64,000 nucleotides of DNA from Pachyseris speciosa (lineage: Eukaryota; Cnidaria; Anthozoa; Scleractinia; Pachyseridae). A program made the translations under genes and the position numbers. The notes under the pieces are model-generated. The model worked only from the letters and a program-made list of their open reading frames with translations. It ran no database searches and was not told where the DNA came from. Location: the NCBI GenBank assembly GCA_016490735.1, contig JAEMWC010000235.1:462501-526500 (forward strand). Reading direction: 5' to 3'. Positions 23,396 to 33,460 of this stretch are shown piece by piece (the stretch's first letter is position 1; each line of letters begins with the position of its first letter).

Positions 23396-23770
23396 CCTCA
23401 AGTCTACCTCTTGACGCACGCGCGTGTCCAACACGCATTCGCGCACACCCATCCTCTCCCTCCGAACTACTTTTTTGGGGACCCCCACCACTGGTCGTAA
23501 CTCAAACACGAACCGGCTGGTGGCTGCTGCTCCTCCACATCGTTGAAGCGCCTCTGCCTGAGCGACGGCGTTGGCCAGGAAGCGATCGTCTTAAGCACAA
23601 CAATATAAACCTTTTAGGGGCGAGGAAAAATGTACCTCTTCATTGTTCAATATCCCGTTGAAGTCCGTGGCTTCTCTCTTGTCTTCTCTCTGATCCTTTT
23701 GCGTTGAAGGAGAGTATAAAAGAGAACAAGGCTCGCGAGAGTCTAGAATTTATAACCGCAAGTCACCAAT
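23290..23770 (-). pseudogene. Tandem module copy 2, perhaps a PolB N-terminal remnant
   Basis: Diverged duplicate of the 22705-23215 module. On the minus strand FELRPVV and ECVLDTRVRQEVDLRHARNA match the corresponding parts of copy 1, and the shared DNA includes TTGACGCACGCGCRTGTC and AACACGAACCGGC. The motif at 23742-23758 (CGGTTATAAATTCTAGA on the minus strand) repeats the one upstream of copy 1 and may be a TATA-type promoter. The reading frame is broken. Confidence 0.35.
23742..23758 (-). promoter_or_regulatory. TATA/TCTAGA promoter-like motif (second copy at 23189-23205)
   Basis: Minus-strand CGGTTATAAATTCTAGA here and CGGCTATACATTCTAGA at 23205-23189 stand at the same place relative to the two tandem modules. 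Their conservation while the surroundings diverge suggests function in the original element. No experimental basis. Confidence 0.35.
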
Positions 23771-23950
23771 GAGGATTACAGATGTGTTTTACTTGACGGG
23801 GGATGGGGGTCCCTTTATATTTTATTTTAACGACCAATCAGATTCGCCAACGGTGACCACGTGACCTCAAGAGGGATTCTATGACGCCATCGAAGACACA
23901 GACCCTAATCCAATGTCAAATCATGTTTATTGATTCCAACAGTTAAAGGT

Positions 23951-24216
23951 TTAGCTTGGTCTTGGTTGGCTGATTTTCTTGACCATCTTTTCCGTCATGG
24001 TCTTCTTGCCAGGTAACTGCTCAATGGCCTTAATCATCTTGCGATCGGCTTGCTCCTCAAATGGCGAGCGTGCGAATAGCCAATGTCGTGTTGTTTGGAA
24101 ATATTTTCCAACCGGCTGATACCAGGATCTCCTCGCTTCAGTCGTTTCTCCAGATGCGTCCCGGGACCCATATACTGATAGCACGGCCAGTGAAACTCGA
24201 TCCCGGTCTTACTCAA
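23951..24216 (-). pseudogene. PLA2-like domain of the virus-like element
   Basis: Minus-strand reading from 24216 gives Y-x-GPGTHLEKRLKRGDPG (calcium-loop-like Gly-rich segment) and then KQHDIGYSHA, with the His-Asp pair expected at a phospholipase A2 active site. The frame then shifts near 24050 to ADRKMIKAIEQLPGKK and TMTEKMVKKI. This arrangement is that of PLA2-like domains known from parvovirus VP1 and from Polinton/adintovirus-like elements of invertebrates. In viruses such domains help particles leave endosomes; in this broken copy no activity is implied. About 75 residues are recognisable over two frames. Confidence 0.65.
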
Positions 24217-24596
24217 CCATTTCTGAACGTCTAGCCCTTTTCCGCGCTAATGCCGTCGCTTGCGGGTGTTTGGACGTCAGCGCTGTCTAGTAGTCCTGCT
24301 CATCGAGTCGTCGACGTGCTCGTTTGCCTTGAGCCCAATCTTCCCACCCTGGTTAGGGTTTCAACCGTCTCACCTCCAACGGAGTCTGACTTGGTCCTTC
24401 GATGGCCACACGCCTTTTATGCATGGCGCGCTCGATCGCCTTCACCAATCACTCCCTCGACGGTTATGTAGACGAGACTCTAGCCGGGTTTTTTTCCAAC
24501 CTTCTTTTGGCCTCCGAGAACTCTAAACTAAAGGGAACGGACGGTCCATCTTGTTCAACGGGTGGTGGTGGTGGAGCGGCTCATTCTTCTTCTTCT

Positions 24597-24917
24597 CTAA
24601 AGAGTATTTTTTGGTTTCGGAGGAACTTTGGGTCCGGGCGTCTGGGTGCCTCTCGAGATTATGGAAGGTCTCGCAGTTGCAGAGGGTCTGAGTGTACTCT
24701 TTTGAGTGCTACGGACATTCTGACGCACCCACTTGTCAAACGCATTGCTCACCAATTCCTTATTGACATCTTCCCTTTCCTGTGCGGTCATGGCAGCCGG
24801 TACTTCCAATTGACGCAGTTTGCGAGTGGCCTTACGCAACGCTCTGGAGACGGGTTTGCAAAACGGCTTGGGCGGCGAACAAGGTCTAGGGTTCGGTCGT
24901 CCCACTGCACACGACAC
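24597..24917 (-). CDS. Unrecognised ORF of the virus-like element, 106 codons
   Basis: An open frame lies between the small basic ORF and the PLA2-like domain on the same strand. It is basic at first (RALRKATRKLRQLEVPA), carries a predicted helical stretch (AQEREDVNKELVSNAFDKWV), and ends Pro/Lys-rich. No family is recognised. Its position suggests a structural or accessory virion protein, but that is only context. The start is uncertain, as an overlapping frame begins at 25015. Confidence 0.35.
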   Translation of the reverse strand: MSCAVGRPNPRPCSPPKPFCKPVSRALRKATRKLRQLEVPAAMTAQEREDVNKELVSNAFDKWVRQNVRSTQKSTLRPSATARPSIISRGTQTPGPKVPPKPKNTL

Positions 24918-25079
24918 ACATCACACAACAAGCGACGTCTGAGTTGAGTAGCAAATGCGTTCCAGTGCCTTATACTTTTCGGACAAGAGGTTTTGCCATT
25001 CCCACAACTTGGCATTTTCCTTGTTGGCTTCCTACAGCAAGTGTACGAGGCTCTTTAGCGTAGTAGACATTGACACAGC

Positions 25080-25375
25080 GCTCGGAGAGCCAGCTATAGT
25101 CGATCCCCTCTTTGTTTCACCTGCAACGCTCGTCGTTTAGCCACCGAATGTTTGCATTTGTCCAACTCGCGCAACTCTCTTTTATACATTTTCTAACGGG
25201 CCACGACATCGGGCGTCACTCGCACGTTTCGTTTCAAAGCATTCATGTCCAATTCACATACAGCGTTGATTTCATCTTCGTTGGCGTGCTGCAACACGTC
25301 GTGAATATGTTGTCCTCGAGCGTCGTCTAACAGACTTTGAAGAAAATACCACTGACGTCGAATACGTTTCATCAC
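25080..25375 (-). pseudogene. Small basic ORF of the virus-like element
   Basis: Starts MMKRIRRQWYFLQSLLDDA and continues through HANEDEINAVCELDMNAL to a stop near 25193. A second frame then supplies YKRELRELDKCKHSVAKRRA. The layout (a KR-rich start, an LL-DDA helix, an INA-CEL-x-NAL helix, then a basic S-V-KRR tail) resembles a short ORF I recall next to the pX-like gene in cnidarian virus-like elements; its role is unknown to me. One frameshift separates the halves. Confidence 0.45.
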
Positions 25376-25408
25376 AGACTGTCACTTTCTTGGTTGACGT
25401 TGTCCTTT

Positions 25409-25708
25409 TTATCTCCTCCAAGAGAACGTTGATCTGTCGGGATGACGCAAGATTCCCGACCTGCGCTTTTTCTTGGCGGCTCTTTCCACACTCGCTGCAT
25501 GATACCGTTTCTTGGTGGCCGCTTCGATGGCTTTTATGGCCCCGTATTCGGCCGCCCCGCTGATAGCTCCCAAAGCCGCTGCTTTGCCCGCGGCAATGAC
25601 AACAGGCAACAGAGCCAGTAGAGGAAACAAACCACCTTGCTGCCCTCGGCGTCTCTTTTTCGTCATCCTCTTGCTTCGTCTTTCTCTCTGACGTTTCTCC
25701 TCCCCCAT
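25409..25708 (-). CDS. pX-like basic core protein ORF of the virus-like element, 99 codons
   Basis: The frame is highly basic at the start (KKRRRGQQGG). An Ala/Gly/Leu-rich hydrophobic stretch follows (LFPLLALLPVVIAAGKAAAL, then GAISGAAEYG), then a basic tail with TKKR and AKKKRR. A Gly-Gly after the basic cluster followed by a hydrophobic segment is what adenovirus pX/mu-like proteins and their adintovirus counterparts look like. They bind and condense DNA in the virion. A TATAAA box lies about 43 nt upstream at 25756-25751. This is the best-preserved frame in the block. Similarity is by composition and layout, so the call is moderate. Confidence 0.5.
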   Translation of the reverse strand: MGEEKRQRERRSKRMTKKRRRGQQGGLFPLLALLPVVIAAGKAAALGAISGAAEYGAIKAIEAATKKRYHAASVERAAKKKRRSGILRHPDRSTFSWRR

Positions 25709-25750
25709 CCTCTTTCAAGTAATGATGATGATATGCAGGTGGTCCCCCTC

Positions 25751-25756
25751 TTTATA
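25751..25756 (-). promoter_or_regulatory. TATA box of the pX-like ORF
   Basis: GGAGGTATAAAGAGGGG on the minus strand, about 43 nt before the ATG at 25708, with no other ATG between them. Similar TATA-like strings precede other parts of the block (near 25190 and 27800). Confidence 0.45.
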
Positions 25757-26099
25757 CCTCCCAGGGAGCGTGTCGACGCGTGTAATGCCCCGTCACTCCT
25801 TTGGCTCCCATTCGTTTGTATCGGTTGTCCTTGCCTAATTGATACATTATCTTGGCCTCCTGTTTCATTACGCTGCATACACCCTGACCCCATTGTCGAC
25901 GAGGCTTTCGCCCTGTTTTTTCCTTTTATTTCTCTTGCCGACCGTTCGCCGACGTGCTCGCCCCATTTCTGTTAGACGCGAAGGGTCGTCTCTCTTTTAT
26001 CATCTCAGAGTAATGAAAGGAAGAAGACCAGGGTTCCATTACGACCGCTCGGTGAATGCTAATTCGATGCTGGGTTGACTGTGTTCCACTTCCTGACGA

Positions 26100-26806
26100 C
26101 GTTTTTCCCCTGCCAAATCCCTCTCGAAGGTGTAGGACATGCTCAAGGACTCCCAAGTGGGCGTTGGCAAAACGTGCGCGTGTACCTTTCGTCTTTCAAG
26201 ACGTGTCTGTAGATGCGATAAAGATCGTCAGACGCGGGGTGTAAATCCAATACCACGTACCCAAACGGACGTTGCGTTGCAGTGTGAAAAACATCGACCA
26301 CGACTCGCCAATGAGTGGGAAACGCTTGCAGGACAACGTTTTTAAGCCCAAGTTAATCCCGAGGATTCTTGGAGGCCACGATGTAATGGTCGTTGCGCGA
26401 AATGGTCTTGGCGTAGTTGCCACAACACCGTGATGTTCCGATGGTGCGACTCTTTGGTAAACAGATCCAACACGCGTTTGTCTCTCCCTCCTTCATCCAT
26501 CGGATCGTCCAACACCAAGGAACCCCCTTTCGTCGAGCCAAACCACTTTTTCAGATCTACCTCATGTTTCCGTAGGATTCCCAGTCCGGATACGGGCTCG
26601 CCATCTGTCGCTCCCCACGCTTGACCTTTACCCAACACTTCCACATCATACGTGGGCAATGTCTCCGGATCAGGTACGTCGACCAACAAGGCCTCCAGGG
26701 TGACAGCGTCGGGGATCTCGGGCGTCTGCACGGTGAACGCTGGTGGTGGAGGTGGCACGTCGGGTCCCTTGTCTTTTTTCTCGGGCCACCGTCTCGCGAA
26801 GTATGG
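26100..26806 (-). pseudogene. Packaging-ATPase (A32/FtsK-like) remnant, frameshifted and split by a LINE
   Basis: Minus-strand reading has TPEIPD, then GGSLVLDDPMDEGG (Walker-B-like LVLDD), then LFTKESHHRNITVLWQ, the SHHRN segment typical of genome-packaging ATPases of Polinton/adintovirus-like elements. After a frame change come NDHYIVASKNPRD (usual form N-x-HYI-x-x-KNPRD) and, in a third frame, a C-terminal portion to about 26100. These enzymes pump genome DNA into capsids. No Walker A P-loop is visible. The 5' side is cut at 26806 by the inserted LINE, and the part beyond it (27550-27860) gives no P-loop either. At least two frameshifts make it inactive. Confidence 0.6.
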
Positions 26807-27546
26807 TATGGTATGGTATACTTTATTTAAATCAAAGAAACACGCTAGCCCCAACAACACTTAGCTGATTTCCATGGAGGGCGTGTTTATGCAGACATAA
26901 AAAAGAGACCAAAGCTAATCATACGAGATTAATAATATGATAACTCTAAAACTACGAAAATTCAGCTAAGAACGAAAACTAACAGTTAAAAGCTAAATAT
27001 TAAAAAGTATTTGCATAGCTAGGACATGACTAACACAAGACTATATAGCGTGACATGACCTAATTACGTTTTGATATATTTATTAAATGAATATATCAAT
27101 TCCGCTAGTTTTGCTTCATTTGGGAGTTGGTTCCAAAGCATCGCGCCGCTGTATTTGAAACTTCTTTTCAGAACCTCTCTCTGGTAATTGGTCTGATCAG
27201 CATTTCTTCTAACAAAAGAGTTCCTGAGGTCGGGCGCGGTGTCGCTATTTAGTATTTTATACATCAATGTTGATTTGGCACGGAGCCGCCTCACATCAAG
27301 TGTGTCCCAAGAGAGGGTCTCTATTATATCAGCGGTACGAATATCATAACTGGCACCAGTAAGCATCCTAGCAGCACGAGATTGAAATCTTTTTAACTTA
27401 TCTTTTAGTAATTTGCCGCAGTTGTATTTACAGGAACAAAGGGCTTGTTACGTCTCATCGCTTCAATACCCGCACTGGCCTTCTTACAAATCATGTCAAT
27501 ATGACTATCCCAACTAAGTCTTTCATCTATCTGAACCCTAAGCATT
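26807..27546 (-). mobile_element. CR1/L2-like LINE 3' fragment inserted in the ATPase remnant
   Basis: Minus-strand reading starts LRVQIDERLSWDSHIDMICK, skips about 20 residues by an internal deletion, then continues CGKLLKDKLKRFQSRAARML, DIIETLSWDTLDVRRLRAKS and SFKYSGAMLWNQLPNEAKLA to a stop near 27064. A 3' UTR ends in a (TACCA)n tail at 26806-26822. Virus-like sequence flanks it on both sides, so it is a later insertion. 5'-truncated and dead. Confidence 0.8.
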
Positions 27547-27549
27547 TAT

Positions 27550-27860
27550 GTGTATCACTTCGTGATATGGCAACCGTTCGCTCAACTCCAACTGACGTCC
27601 CCCTCGGCTTTGCGCTTTGCAGCCGCTTTTGACGGGCATTGTCTGGCGTGGGCTATGGATTGGGTTTGGCTCTCCGCTTGGTTTCCTTGCCAGAAGGATA
27701 TTTGGCGGGAGATACGTCGCCGTAGACAAACGCGAGGCTTGTTGTGTTTTTTCCAAAGTCTCGCACAGACTGACGCCCTCGCGCGGTCGCCCTCTGCCTA
27801 TATGTACCCTCCGACGCGAAAGGCTCTCAGGATGACGTCATATGCCTTCCTATTGGACGA
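27550..27860 (-). pseudogene. 5' fragment of the interrupted virus-like gene
   Basis: GC-rich sequence beyond the LINE. A TATA-like ACATATAGG (minus strand, near 27805) precedes an ATG near 27650 that opens MPVKSGCKAQSRGGRQLELS and runs into the LINE. It probably belongs to the same gene as the ATPase remnant, but the product is not recognisable by itself. Confidence 0.3.
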
Positions 27861-27879
27861 GCACCCTAACGCCTCGCTC

Positions 27880-28190
27880 TTACCCTAAAGATTTTTTAGG
27901 CTGCATTAGAAGGTGAAATGAATCTACGTCGAAGACCAGCTTACCTCACTTACAGATCTAGAAGAGAGCCTGATCGATAAATTAGCCAAACAAAGCTTCG
28001 CACTGATTTACATCGCTGCTCGTTACAATTTTGTCAGAGTCGTAAGCACTTTATTAGATAATGGAATTGATATTAACTTAAGCACAAGAGAGAACAGGTG
28101 GACACAGCTTCATCTGACCGCCAGGTGTGTAGAGACTTAAAAAAAAGCATGTATCTGGATCGGAAATTTTATCATCCCAGAATAAAACAC
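27880..28190 (+). pseudogene. Broken copy of ankyrin-gene exon 1
   Basis: DNA from about 27880 to 28190 aligns with 37600-37890, including the start of the following intron. Shared strings include GAGCCTGATCGATAAATTAG and GCTGCTCGTTACAATTTT. In the best frame it still shows FALIYIAARYNFVRVVSTLL and INLSTRENRWTQLHLTAR, but frameshifts precede this, the 5' half is missing, and CAG|GTGTGT leads to a stop. Because intron sequence is included, it arose by DNA-level duplication rather than from mRNA. Same orientation as the intact exon, 9.7 kb upstream of it. Confidence 0.8.
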
Positions 28191-28534
28191 TGAAATAGAG
28201 CCTTCCACGGTCTTTTTTTTAACTCCTTATTTTGATCGGATAGCGAAAATCTATCGACACTGCTAGAAAGAGCAGCTAACTGTTAATTAGTAATTGTAGC
28301 TAAGGTTGAGAGTGGCATCTTGCAAAATAACGAAAATATGTTTCTACAAAGTCGACAAATGTTACAGACGCTTGTTTGCCGGAGGGCACGTTTGTGGCCC
28401 TCAGCATACAAACGTCTGTCAAATTTTAAGACACGACTTTCATACTTAGCTATTTTACTAACTGTGCTCTTTCCAGCGGTGGAAAGAAACTGACAAAGCA
28501 AGAACCAATGGGCACCACCATGAAGCAAAGACGA

Positions 28535-28664
28535 TGGAAATATCAAATGAAGAATGATCCTCGCAGTTGTGAACGCAATTTATGCAATTGCGAAAAGAAG
28601 CCTGAAAAAAAATTCAGGACTTCAACGAGGCTTGAACCCGTGACCTCGCGATTACCGGTGCGAT

Positions 28665-28705
<41 letters not shown>

Positions 28706-28866
28706 AGGTCAATTGTGGGTTCATATGTTCCCGTGAAAGAAATGAGTGTGAATGATATATGAAATGAATCATATATGAACTGCGGAAATGAAATCAAACG
28801 AAGAATGATCCTCGCAGTTGTGAATGCAGTTTATGCAATTGCGAAAAGAAGCCTCAGTTTGAGGTC
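28535..28866 (-). repeat. tRNA-derived SINE plus partial direct copy
   Basis: Minus strand: GGCTTCATAGCTCAGTTGG (A box), GGTCACGGGTTCAAGCCTCG (B box), then TTTCAGGCTTCTTTTCGCAA, ATTGCGTTCACAACTGCGAG and GATCATTCTTCATTTG. The head folds like a Thr-type tRNA with a 7-bp acceptor stem, but the long conserved body and copies elsewhere mark a SINE. A second body-only copy lies at about 28790-28856. Confidence 0.7.
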
Positions 28867-28875
28867 TGTGCGAGG

Positions 28876-29448
28876 ATGAACGATTGCAAAGAAGAGGAAA
28901 AAGCAAATCAGCTGATTTTGTGCATGAAGGAGAAAGCACGTGTGTTATGTCCCAACTCTATTCGAACGACAAGAAATCCTACGAGCGCATGGTCAAGGCC
29001 CTACGCGAAAAAAATCGAAATGCGTCAGGTTCCCGAAGCCGCCAAAGCTACACTCAAGGCTCGACGAAGAAAGGCGGGAGAAAGCTTGTTGGATTTGAGC
29101 ATTGATATTAAACGCCTTTGTGGAGAGGCTTAAAGCCCTTTCAGAAGCCCTGGAGCTTTAAGCGTTGGAACTCAGATCACTTAGAATGAGAGAAAGGGTT
29201 ATGAACGAAGTATCAACTCATGGGGGAGTAGCTCGCCAAGTACAGGACTTGCCCCTGCCAAGCTGGACCCCAGAGCTTTCAACTATGATTGCATCAGCTA
29301 CAACGAAAGCAGCAGCTGAAGCAGTGGTTAATGCCATCCCTTCAAGTGGTTTCAAGGGAACTACGGACCTCTTCAGTTCATACAAACCAATGGCAAGGGT
29401 AGGGGATGTTGGCCATGTGGGTCTATGTATCATTTCCAGAGAAACTGC
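28876..29448 (+). pseudogene. gag remnant with CCHC zinc knuckle
   Basis: 28876-29133 reads a capsid-type helix region ending RRRKAGESLLDLSIDIKRLC, the usual conserved gag motif. After a stop-rich stretch the same frame holds CWPCGSMYHFQRNC at 29407-29448, a perfect C-x2-C-x4-H-x4-C knuckle for RNA binding. The N-terminus is missing. Confidence 0.7.
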
Positions 29449-30533
29449 CCACAGGGAAACTTCCGCAGGGTCGGAGACAGATCGTAAACATCAGTCGATC
29501 CCCGCCCGAAGACCAAGTACCAGTGATACGAATTAGCTCAATCCAGCCTAACGTGTTGTTACTTGACTGCAAGATCAAAGGGGTTCCTGTGAGTGCAGTT
29601 ATGGACTGTGGTAGCCCAATCTGTATTTTGAACAATAACGTATTCAAATGTCTTGGCTTAGGCGGCACCCTAGGACAGGTCAGATCCAAAATTGTGGGTG
29701 CTGAGGGTTCACAACTGAATATCCTTGGAACAGTGGAACTAGACACCACCCTCGAGGGGATGAAAGCTACACAGCTGTTTTACATCTGTGACAGCCTAAA
29801 GCAGAGTGCCGTACTCGGGATGGACTTTTTACGGAACAATGGGTGCATTTTTGACTTTAGCAGGGGAACCCTTAACGTTGGAAATGCACAGGTAAAACTG
29901 AGAGGTGAATCACGCTGGGAAGTGCACAGAGTGTCACTGGTAGAAACTGTGACCATACAGCCAGATAAGAAAGTTGATCTTGTTTGCCAAGTTAGGGGGG
30001 TGAACTTGGAAGGGATTCATGGGGTCCTAGAACCCATGGATAGGTTCTTCGAACGGTTCCCGATTGCAGTGCCCAGTTCTCTGTCCTTGGCCCATAATGG
30101 ATCGGTCCCAGTCCGTTTCTACAATTATTATGACCAACCGGTTACCATCTACAAGGACACAATTGTGGGGGAGTTCTGTCCGGCGGTAGAGAGGGGCCAG
30201 GCAATACCCACTGAACGCAATTACCGGATAGAAACCACCTTTGCTGACAGCCATAAAGGAACAATGAATTGCAACGCATTGTCGGTGGAAGCGGGGCTGA
30301 GTTGGAATACAATTAAGGAGATGAGAAAGTTATTCCCTATAGACAATGACCAGCTAACAGAAGATCAGAAGCGTAGCATATGGAAAATCTTGGCAAGCAT
30401 TCTAAAGCAGTATCGACGGGACCGTGTGACATTGGCCACTGCACTAAGGCGCAATTGTGAATTAACACTGGATTTGCACCCCCTTCAAGACTTCCCCTGC
30501 GCCATTTTTCTCCAGAACAAGAGAAGTACATAA
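29406..30533 (+). pseudogene. Aspartic protease and pol N-terminus of the gypsy element
   Basis: The frame is +2 relative to the zinc-knuckle frame. The retropepsin active site appears as VMDCGSPICIL (usual DTGA/DSGA, so Thr/Ser is replaced by Cys but Asp kept), and GMDFLRNNGCIFDF matches the second conserved block. It ends at 30533, where the reading moves to another frame for the RT start. Confidence 0.75.
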
Positions 30534-31793
30534 GCGAGGAGACGCAAAGGCTACTTGAGAGCGATGTGATAGAACCATCTACCAGTCCTTGGAGTGCTCA
30601 AGTCGTCTTAGCTTCTAAAAAGGATGGCTCATACCGTTATTGTGTTGATTTTTGCAGACTAAACAGTGTCACCATCAAGGAACACTACCCTGTTCCAAGG
30701 GTGGAGGACATGATTGATTCTCTGGCTGGAGCGATTTTTTTTTTCAACCCTGGACCTGATCTCTGCCTATCATGCATTTGAAATTCATTCTGACGACAGA
30801 GAGAAAACAGCGTTCTCTAATAAGCAAGGACACTGGCAGTGGAAGCGGGTTACCTTTGGGCTCTGTAATGCAGCACCCTTCTTTGTGCGTCAGATTGCAA
30901 GTTTGTTAGCAGGAATGACATGGGAAGAACTCTTGGCGTTCTTTCATGATGTCCTACTCTTTAGTCCCACCTTTGCCAAGCACTGTGAATCATTGGATCG
31001 TGCTCTCTCCCTCATTGAGGAGGCCGGATTGAAGGTGAAGCCAGAGAAATTCCGTGTTATACCAAAGCGCGTGCCATTTGTTGGGCACATCTTATTAGCA
31101 CAAGGAGTGTCTACGGATCCCGCAAAGGTCTCTGCGGTGAAATCCTGGCCTCCACCAACCAATGTGTCCGAGTTGCGTGTATTTCTGGGGAAGATTGGCT
31201 ACTACCGAAAGTTCATACCAGATTTTGCAACCCTTGCAAACCCTCTCTGCCAACTCGAGGAAAAGGGACGTCAATTTGTGTGGTCCATTGCCTGTCAGAT
31301 GTCTTTTGAAGCCCTGAAACAAGCCCTATGTGAAGCACCTGTGCTCGCCTTCCCATGATTTGACCTTCCATTTGTGCTATACACTGACGCTAGTACGACC
31401 GGTGTCGCTGCTGTGTTGTCTCAAATGCAGGATGGTGAAGAGCGCCCTATTGCGTATGCTGCGAAGGCCCTGACAAAATCACAGTGGAAGTGGCCACCAA
31501 CCAAGATTGAGATGTATGCCCTTGTGTTTGGGACAGAATCATTCTACCCTTATTTGATCAACAAACAATTTGTTGCTCGGCTGGACCACGGATCATTAGT
31601 GTGGCTTCAGAATTTTAAGCACCCCAAGCCACAGGAAGCTCGATGGGTTGAGTACCTACAGCAGTTTGACATGAAAATAGAACATCGGCTTGGTCGTCTA
31701 CATGCCAATACTGATGGCCTGTCCCGTAGACCCTGCCAGAAGACCCCCTGGTTGACAAGCTGGAGGAAACAGACGTCTCTCGTGCGCCATTGA
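30534..31793 (+). pseudogene. Reverse transcriptase and RNase H of the gypsy element
   Basis: RT begins with SPWSAQVVLASKKDGSYRYC and VDFCRLN, is broken by the T10 run, and resumes LDLISAYHAFEI (catalytic Asp kept) and VTFGLCNAA. The YLDD box reads FFHD (His codon 30945-30947), losing one catalytic Asp. After a TGA at 31356-31358 RNase H starts LYTDAST, keeps IEMYA and DHGSLVW, and ends DGLSRRPC. Inactive. Confidence 0.85.
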
Positions 31794-33019
31794 TTGTTGC
31801 AACGACTACCAATGATCAGGCTACAAGTTCTGTTGAGGATACACAGTCAGAACCTAGCCAAACACCCCTGCCATGGTCCAATGACCACCTGAGAATGGAG
31901 CAGTCCAAGGACAAACATCTGAATGCAGTGCTGCAGTGGCTGAAAGCAGGAAGGAGACCCCCGGAGCAGGAGATGGAAGGGGCCGACCGACACATGTGGT
32001 CTCTGTGGAGTCAGTACAATCGGTTGTTGTTACGGGATGAATTGTTGTGCCGGCGATGGTTTGACGAGCAGACAGGAAGCGAGGGTCAACAGTTGTGTGT
32101 CCCACAGCATTTGAAGGGAGATTTGCTGCAGGAGTTACATGACCAGTGTGGACACTTGTCAGTACGTAAGACTACAAACAATGTGCGGAAACGCTTTTAC
32201 TGGTTTGGCTACACTGTGGATATCGAACTGTACTGTCAAACATGTCATACCTGTGGCTCCAAAAACGGACCAATCCCTCGACCGAGGGCACTCATGCAAT
32301 CTATTAGGACTGGCTATCCACTAGAGAGGATTCAGATTAACATTCTTGGACCACTTCCAGAGACCGACAGAGGGAACAAGTTTGTTGCAGTTGTGGTGGA
32401 CATGTATACCAAGTGGCCCGAGGCGTATGCGTTACCTGATCAAGAGGCCGTGACAGTAGCGCGAGCAGTCATGGACAACTTTATTTGCAGCTTCGGTTGC
32501 TCTCATGGAGTTCTTAGTGACCAGGGTCGTAATTTTGAGTCGCGGACAATCCGCGGGTTATGCAGCTTGATTGAGGCCGTCAAACAGAGGACGACTCCAT
32601 ACCACCCTCAGTGTGATGGGGGTGCTGAAAGGCTTATCCATACAGTTACCATTGTCATTGCCAAGATTACAGAAGAACAAAAGGAATGGGATCAACACCT
32701 TCCTAAGGTCCTAATGGCGTTGCGAGCATCAACCCATGAAACAACAGGGTTTTCCCCCAGTATGCTAATGTTTGGCAGGGAACTGAGGTTGCCTATTGAT
32801 GCAATGAGGGAGCCTCCATCAGAACAACCTCTTGATTATCCGTCATTTGTGAAGAAGCAGCGTGAAATCCTCAGTGAGGTACAGGAACAAGTGGAGAAGA
32901 ATTTGGGGGTCAATCTCCGTCACCAGAAGGATGTCTACGACGCACGATGCAAGCGAAGCTCGAGGCCGTACAAAAAGAGTGATCTGGTATGGCTAGAGGA
33001 GAAGGCTGTTCCCCGGTGA
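31790..33019 (+). pseudogene. Integrase of the gypsy element, first catalytic Asp replaced
   Basis: The HHCC zinc domain is intact (H...H, CQTCHTC). In the core, the first DDE residue reads N (RIQINILGP instead of the usual D-x-LGP; codon 32339-32341), the second is kept in LSDQGRNFES, and the Glu is kept in DGGAERLIHT. A TGA at 33017-33019 and a TAG near 33056 interrupt the C-terminal part, which continues to RLIVHFNRLKPYH near 33175. Strand transfer would not be expected. Confidence 0.85.
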
Positions 33020-33460
33020 GTGCAGCGGAAGTTTTACCGTCCCTGGTCTGGACCTTAGAGGGTAGTCAAGGTCATATCGGATGTCACCTACAGAATACAG
33101 TGTCAGGAAGTGGCTCCCTTGCGGAAGAGACGGAAGACGAGACTAATTGTGCACTTTAACCGTCTTAAACCGTACCACGCAAGGTCCGCTCAACTTCAGC
33201 CGACAATGCGTGACGCCGAGGAGGTCGCCAACCTGCCAACAGATCTGAATGTTGGAGAGCATATGCACGCTGTCATGGGGTCACCGAGGACCCACAATGT
33301 AGATCCCCTTTCAACGGACCTACGGTCCATGGAGAATGCAGCAGTTGTCAGTCATGAGCCTGACCGGAGACTAAAACATTCAGCGAGGAACCGTCGTGCT
33401 CCTACCTGGATGGGAGACTTCCTCTTAGGGAAGGACATTGATAACGCCCTTCTTCCACTA

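Larger units (their letters stand above)
22557..27895 (-). mobile_element. Degraded Polinton/adintovirus-like element (virus-derived block)
   Basis: A GC-richer block unlike its flanks. All recognisable reading runs on the minus strand, in the order: N-terminal fragment (27.86-27.55 kb), a LINE insertion, ATPase remnant (26.8-26.1), pX-like basic protein (25.7-25.4), small basic ORF (25.4-25.1), unknown ORF (24.9-24.6), PLA2-like domain (24.2-23.95), and two tandem modules (23.76-22.7). ATPase plus pX-like plus PLA2-like is a combination I associate with Polinton/adintovirus-type dsDNA elements of invertebrates. No capsid genes, protease, integrase or full polymerase are visible. Terminal repeats were not found. 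Most genes are frameshifted. The class assignment is inference; the grouped, same-strand layout is direct. Confidence 0.55.

Noticed and set aside
22623..23661. Several plus-strand frames of 67-108 codons
   Set aside because: Shadows of the GC-rich minus-strand modules; no domain, and composition is biased to Arg/Pro/Ser.
24250..26860. Plus-strand frames up to 181 codons
   Set aside because: Antisense to recognisable minus-strand virus-like genes and without domains of their own.
28600..28690. Possible real tRNA-Thr gene on the minus strand
   Set aside because: The acceptor stem pairs, but the anticodon stem has a mismatch and the sequence continues into a SINE body with other copies in the window.
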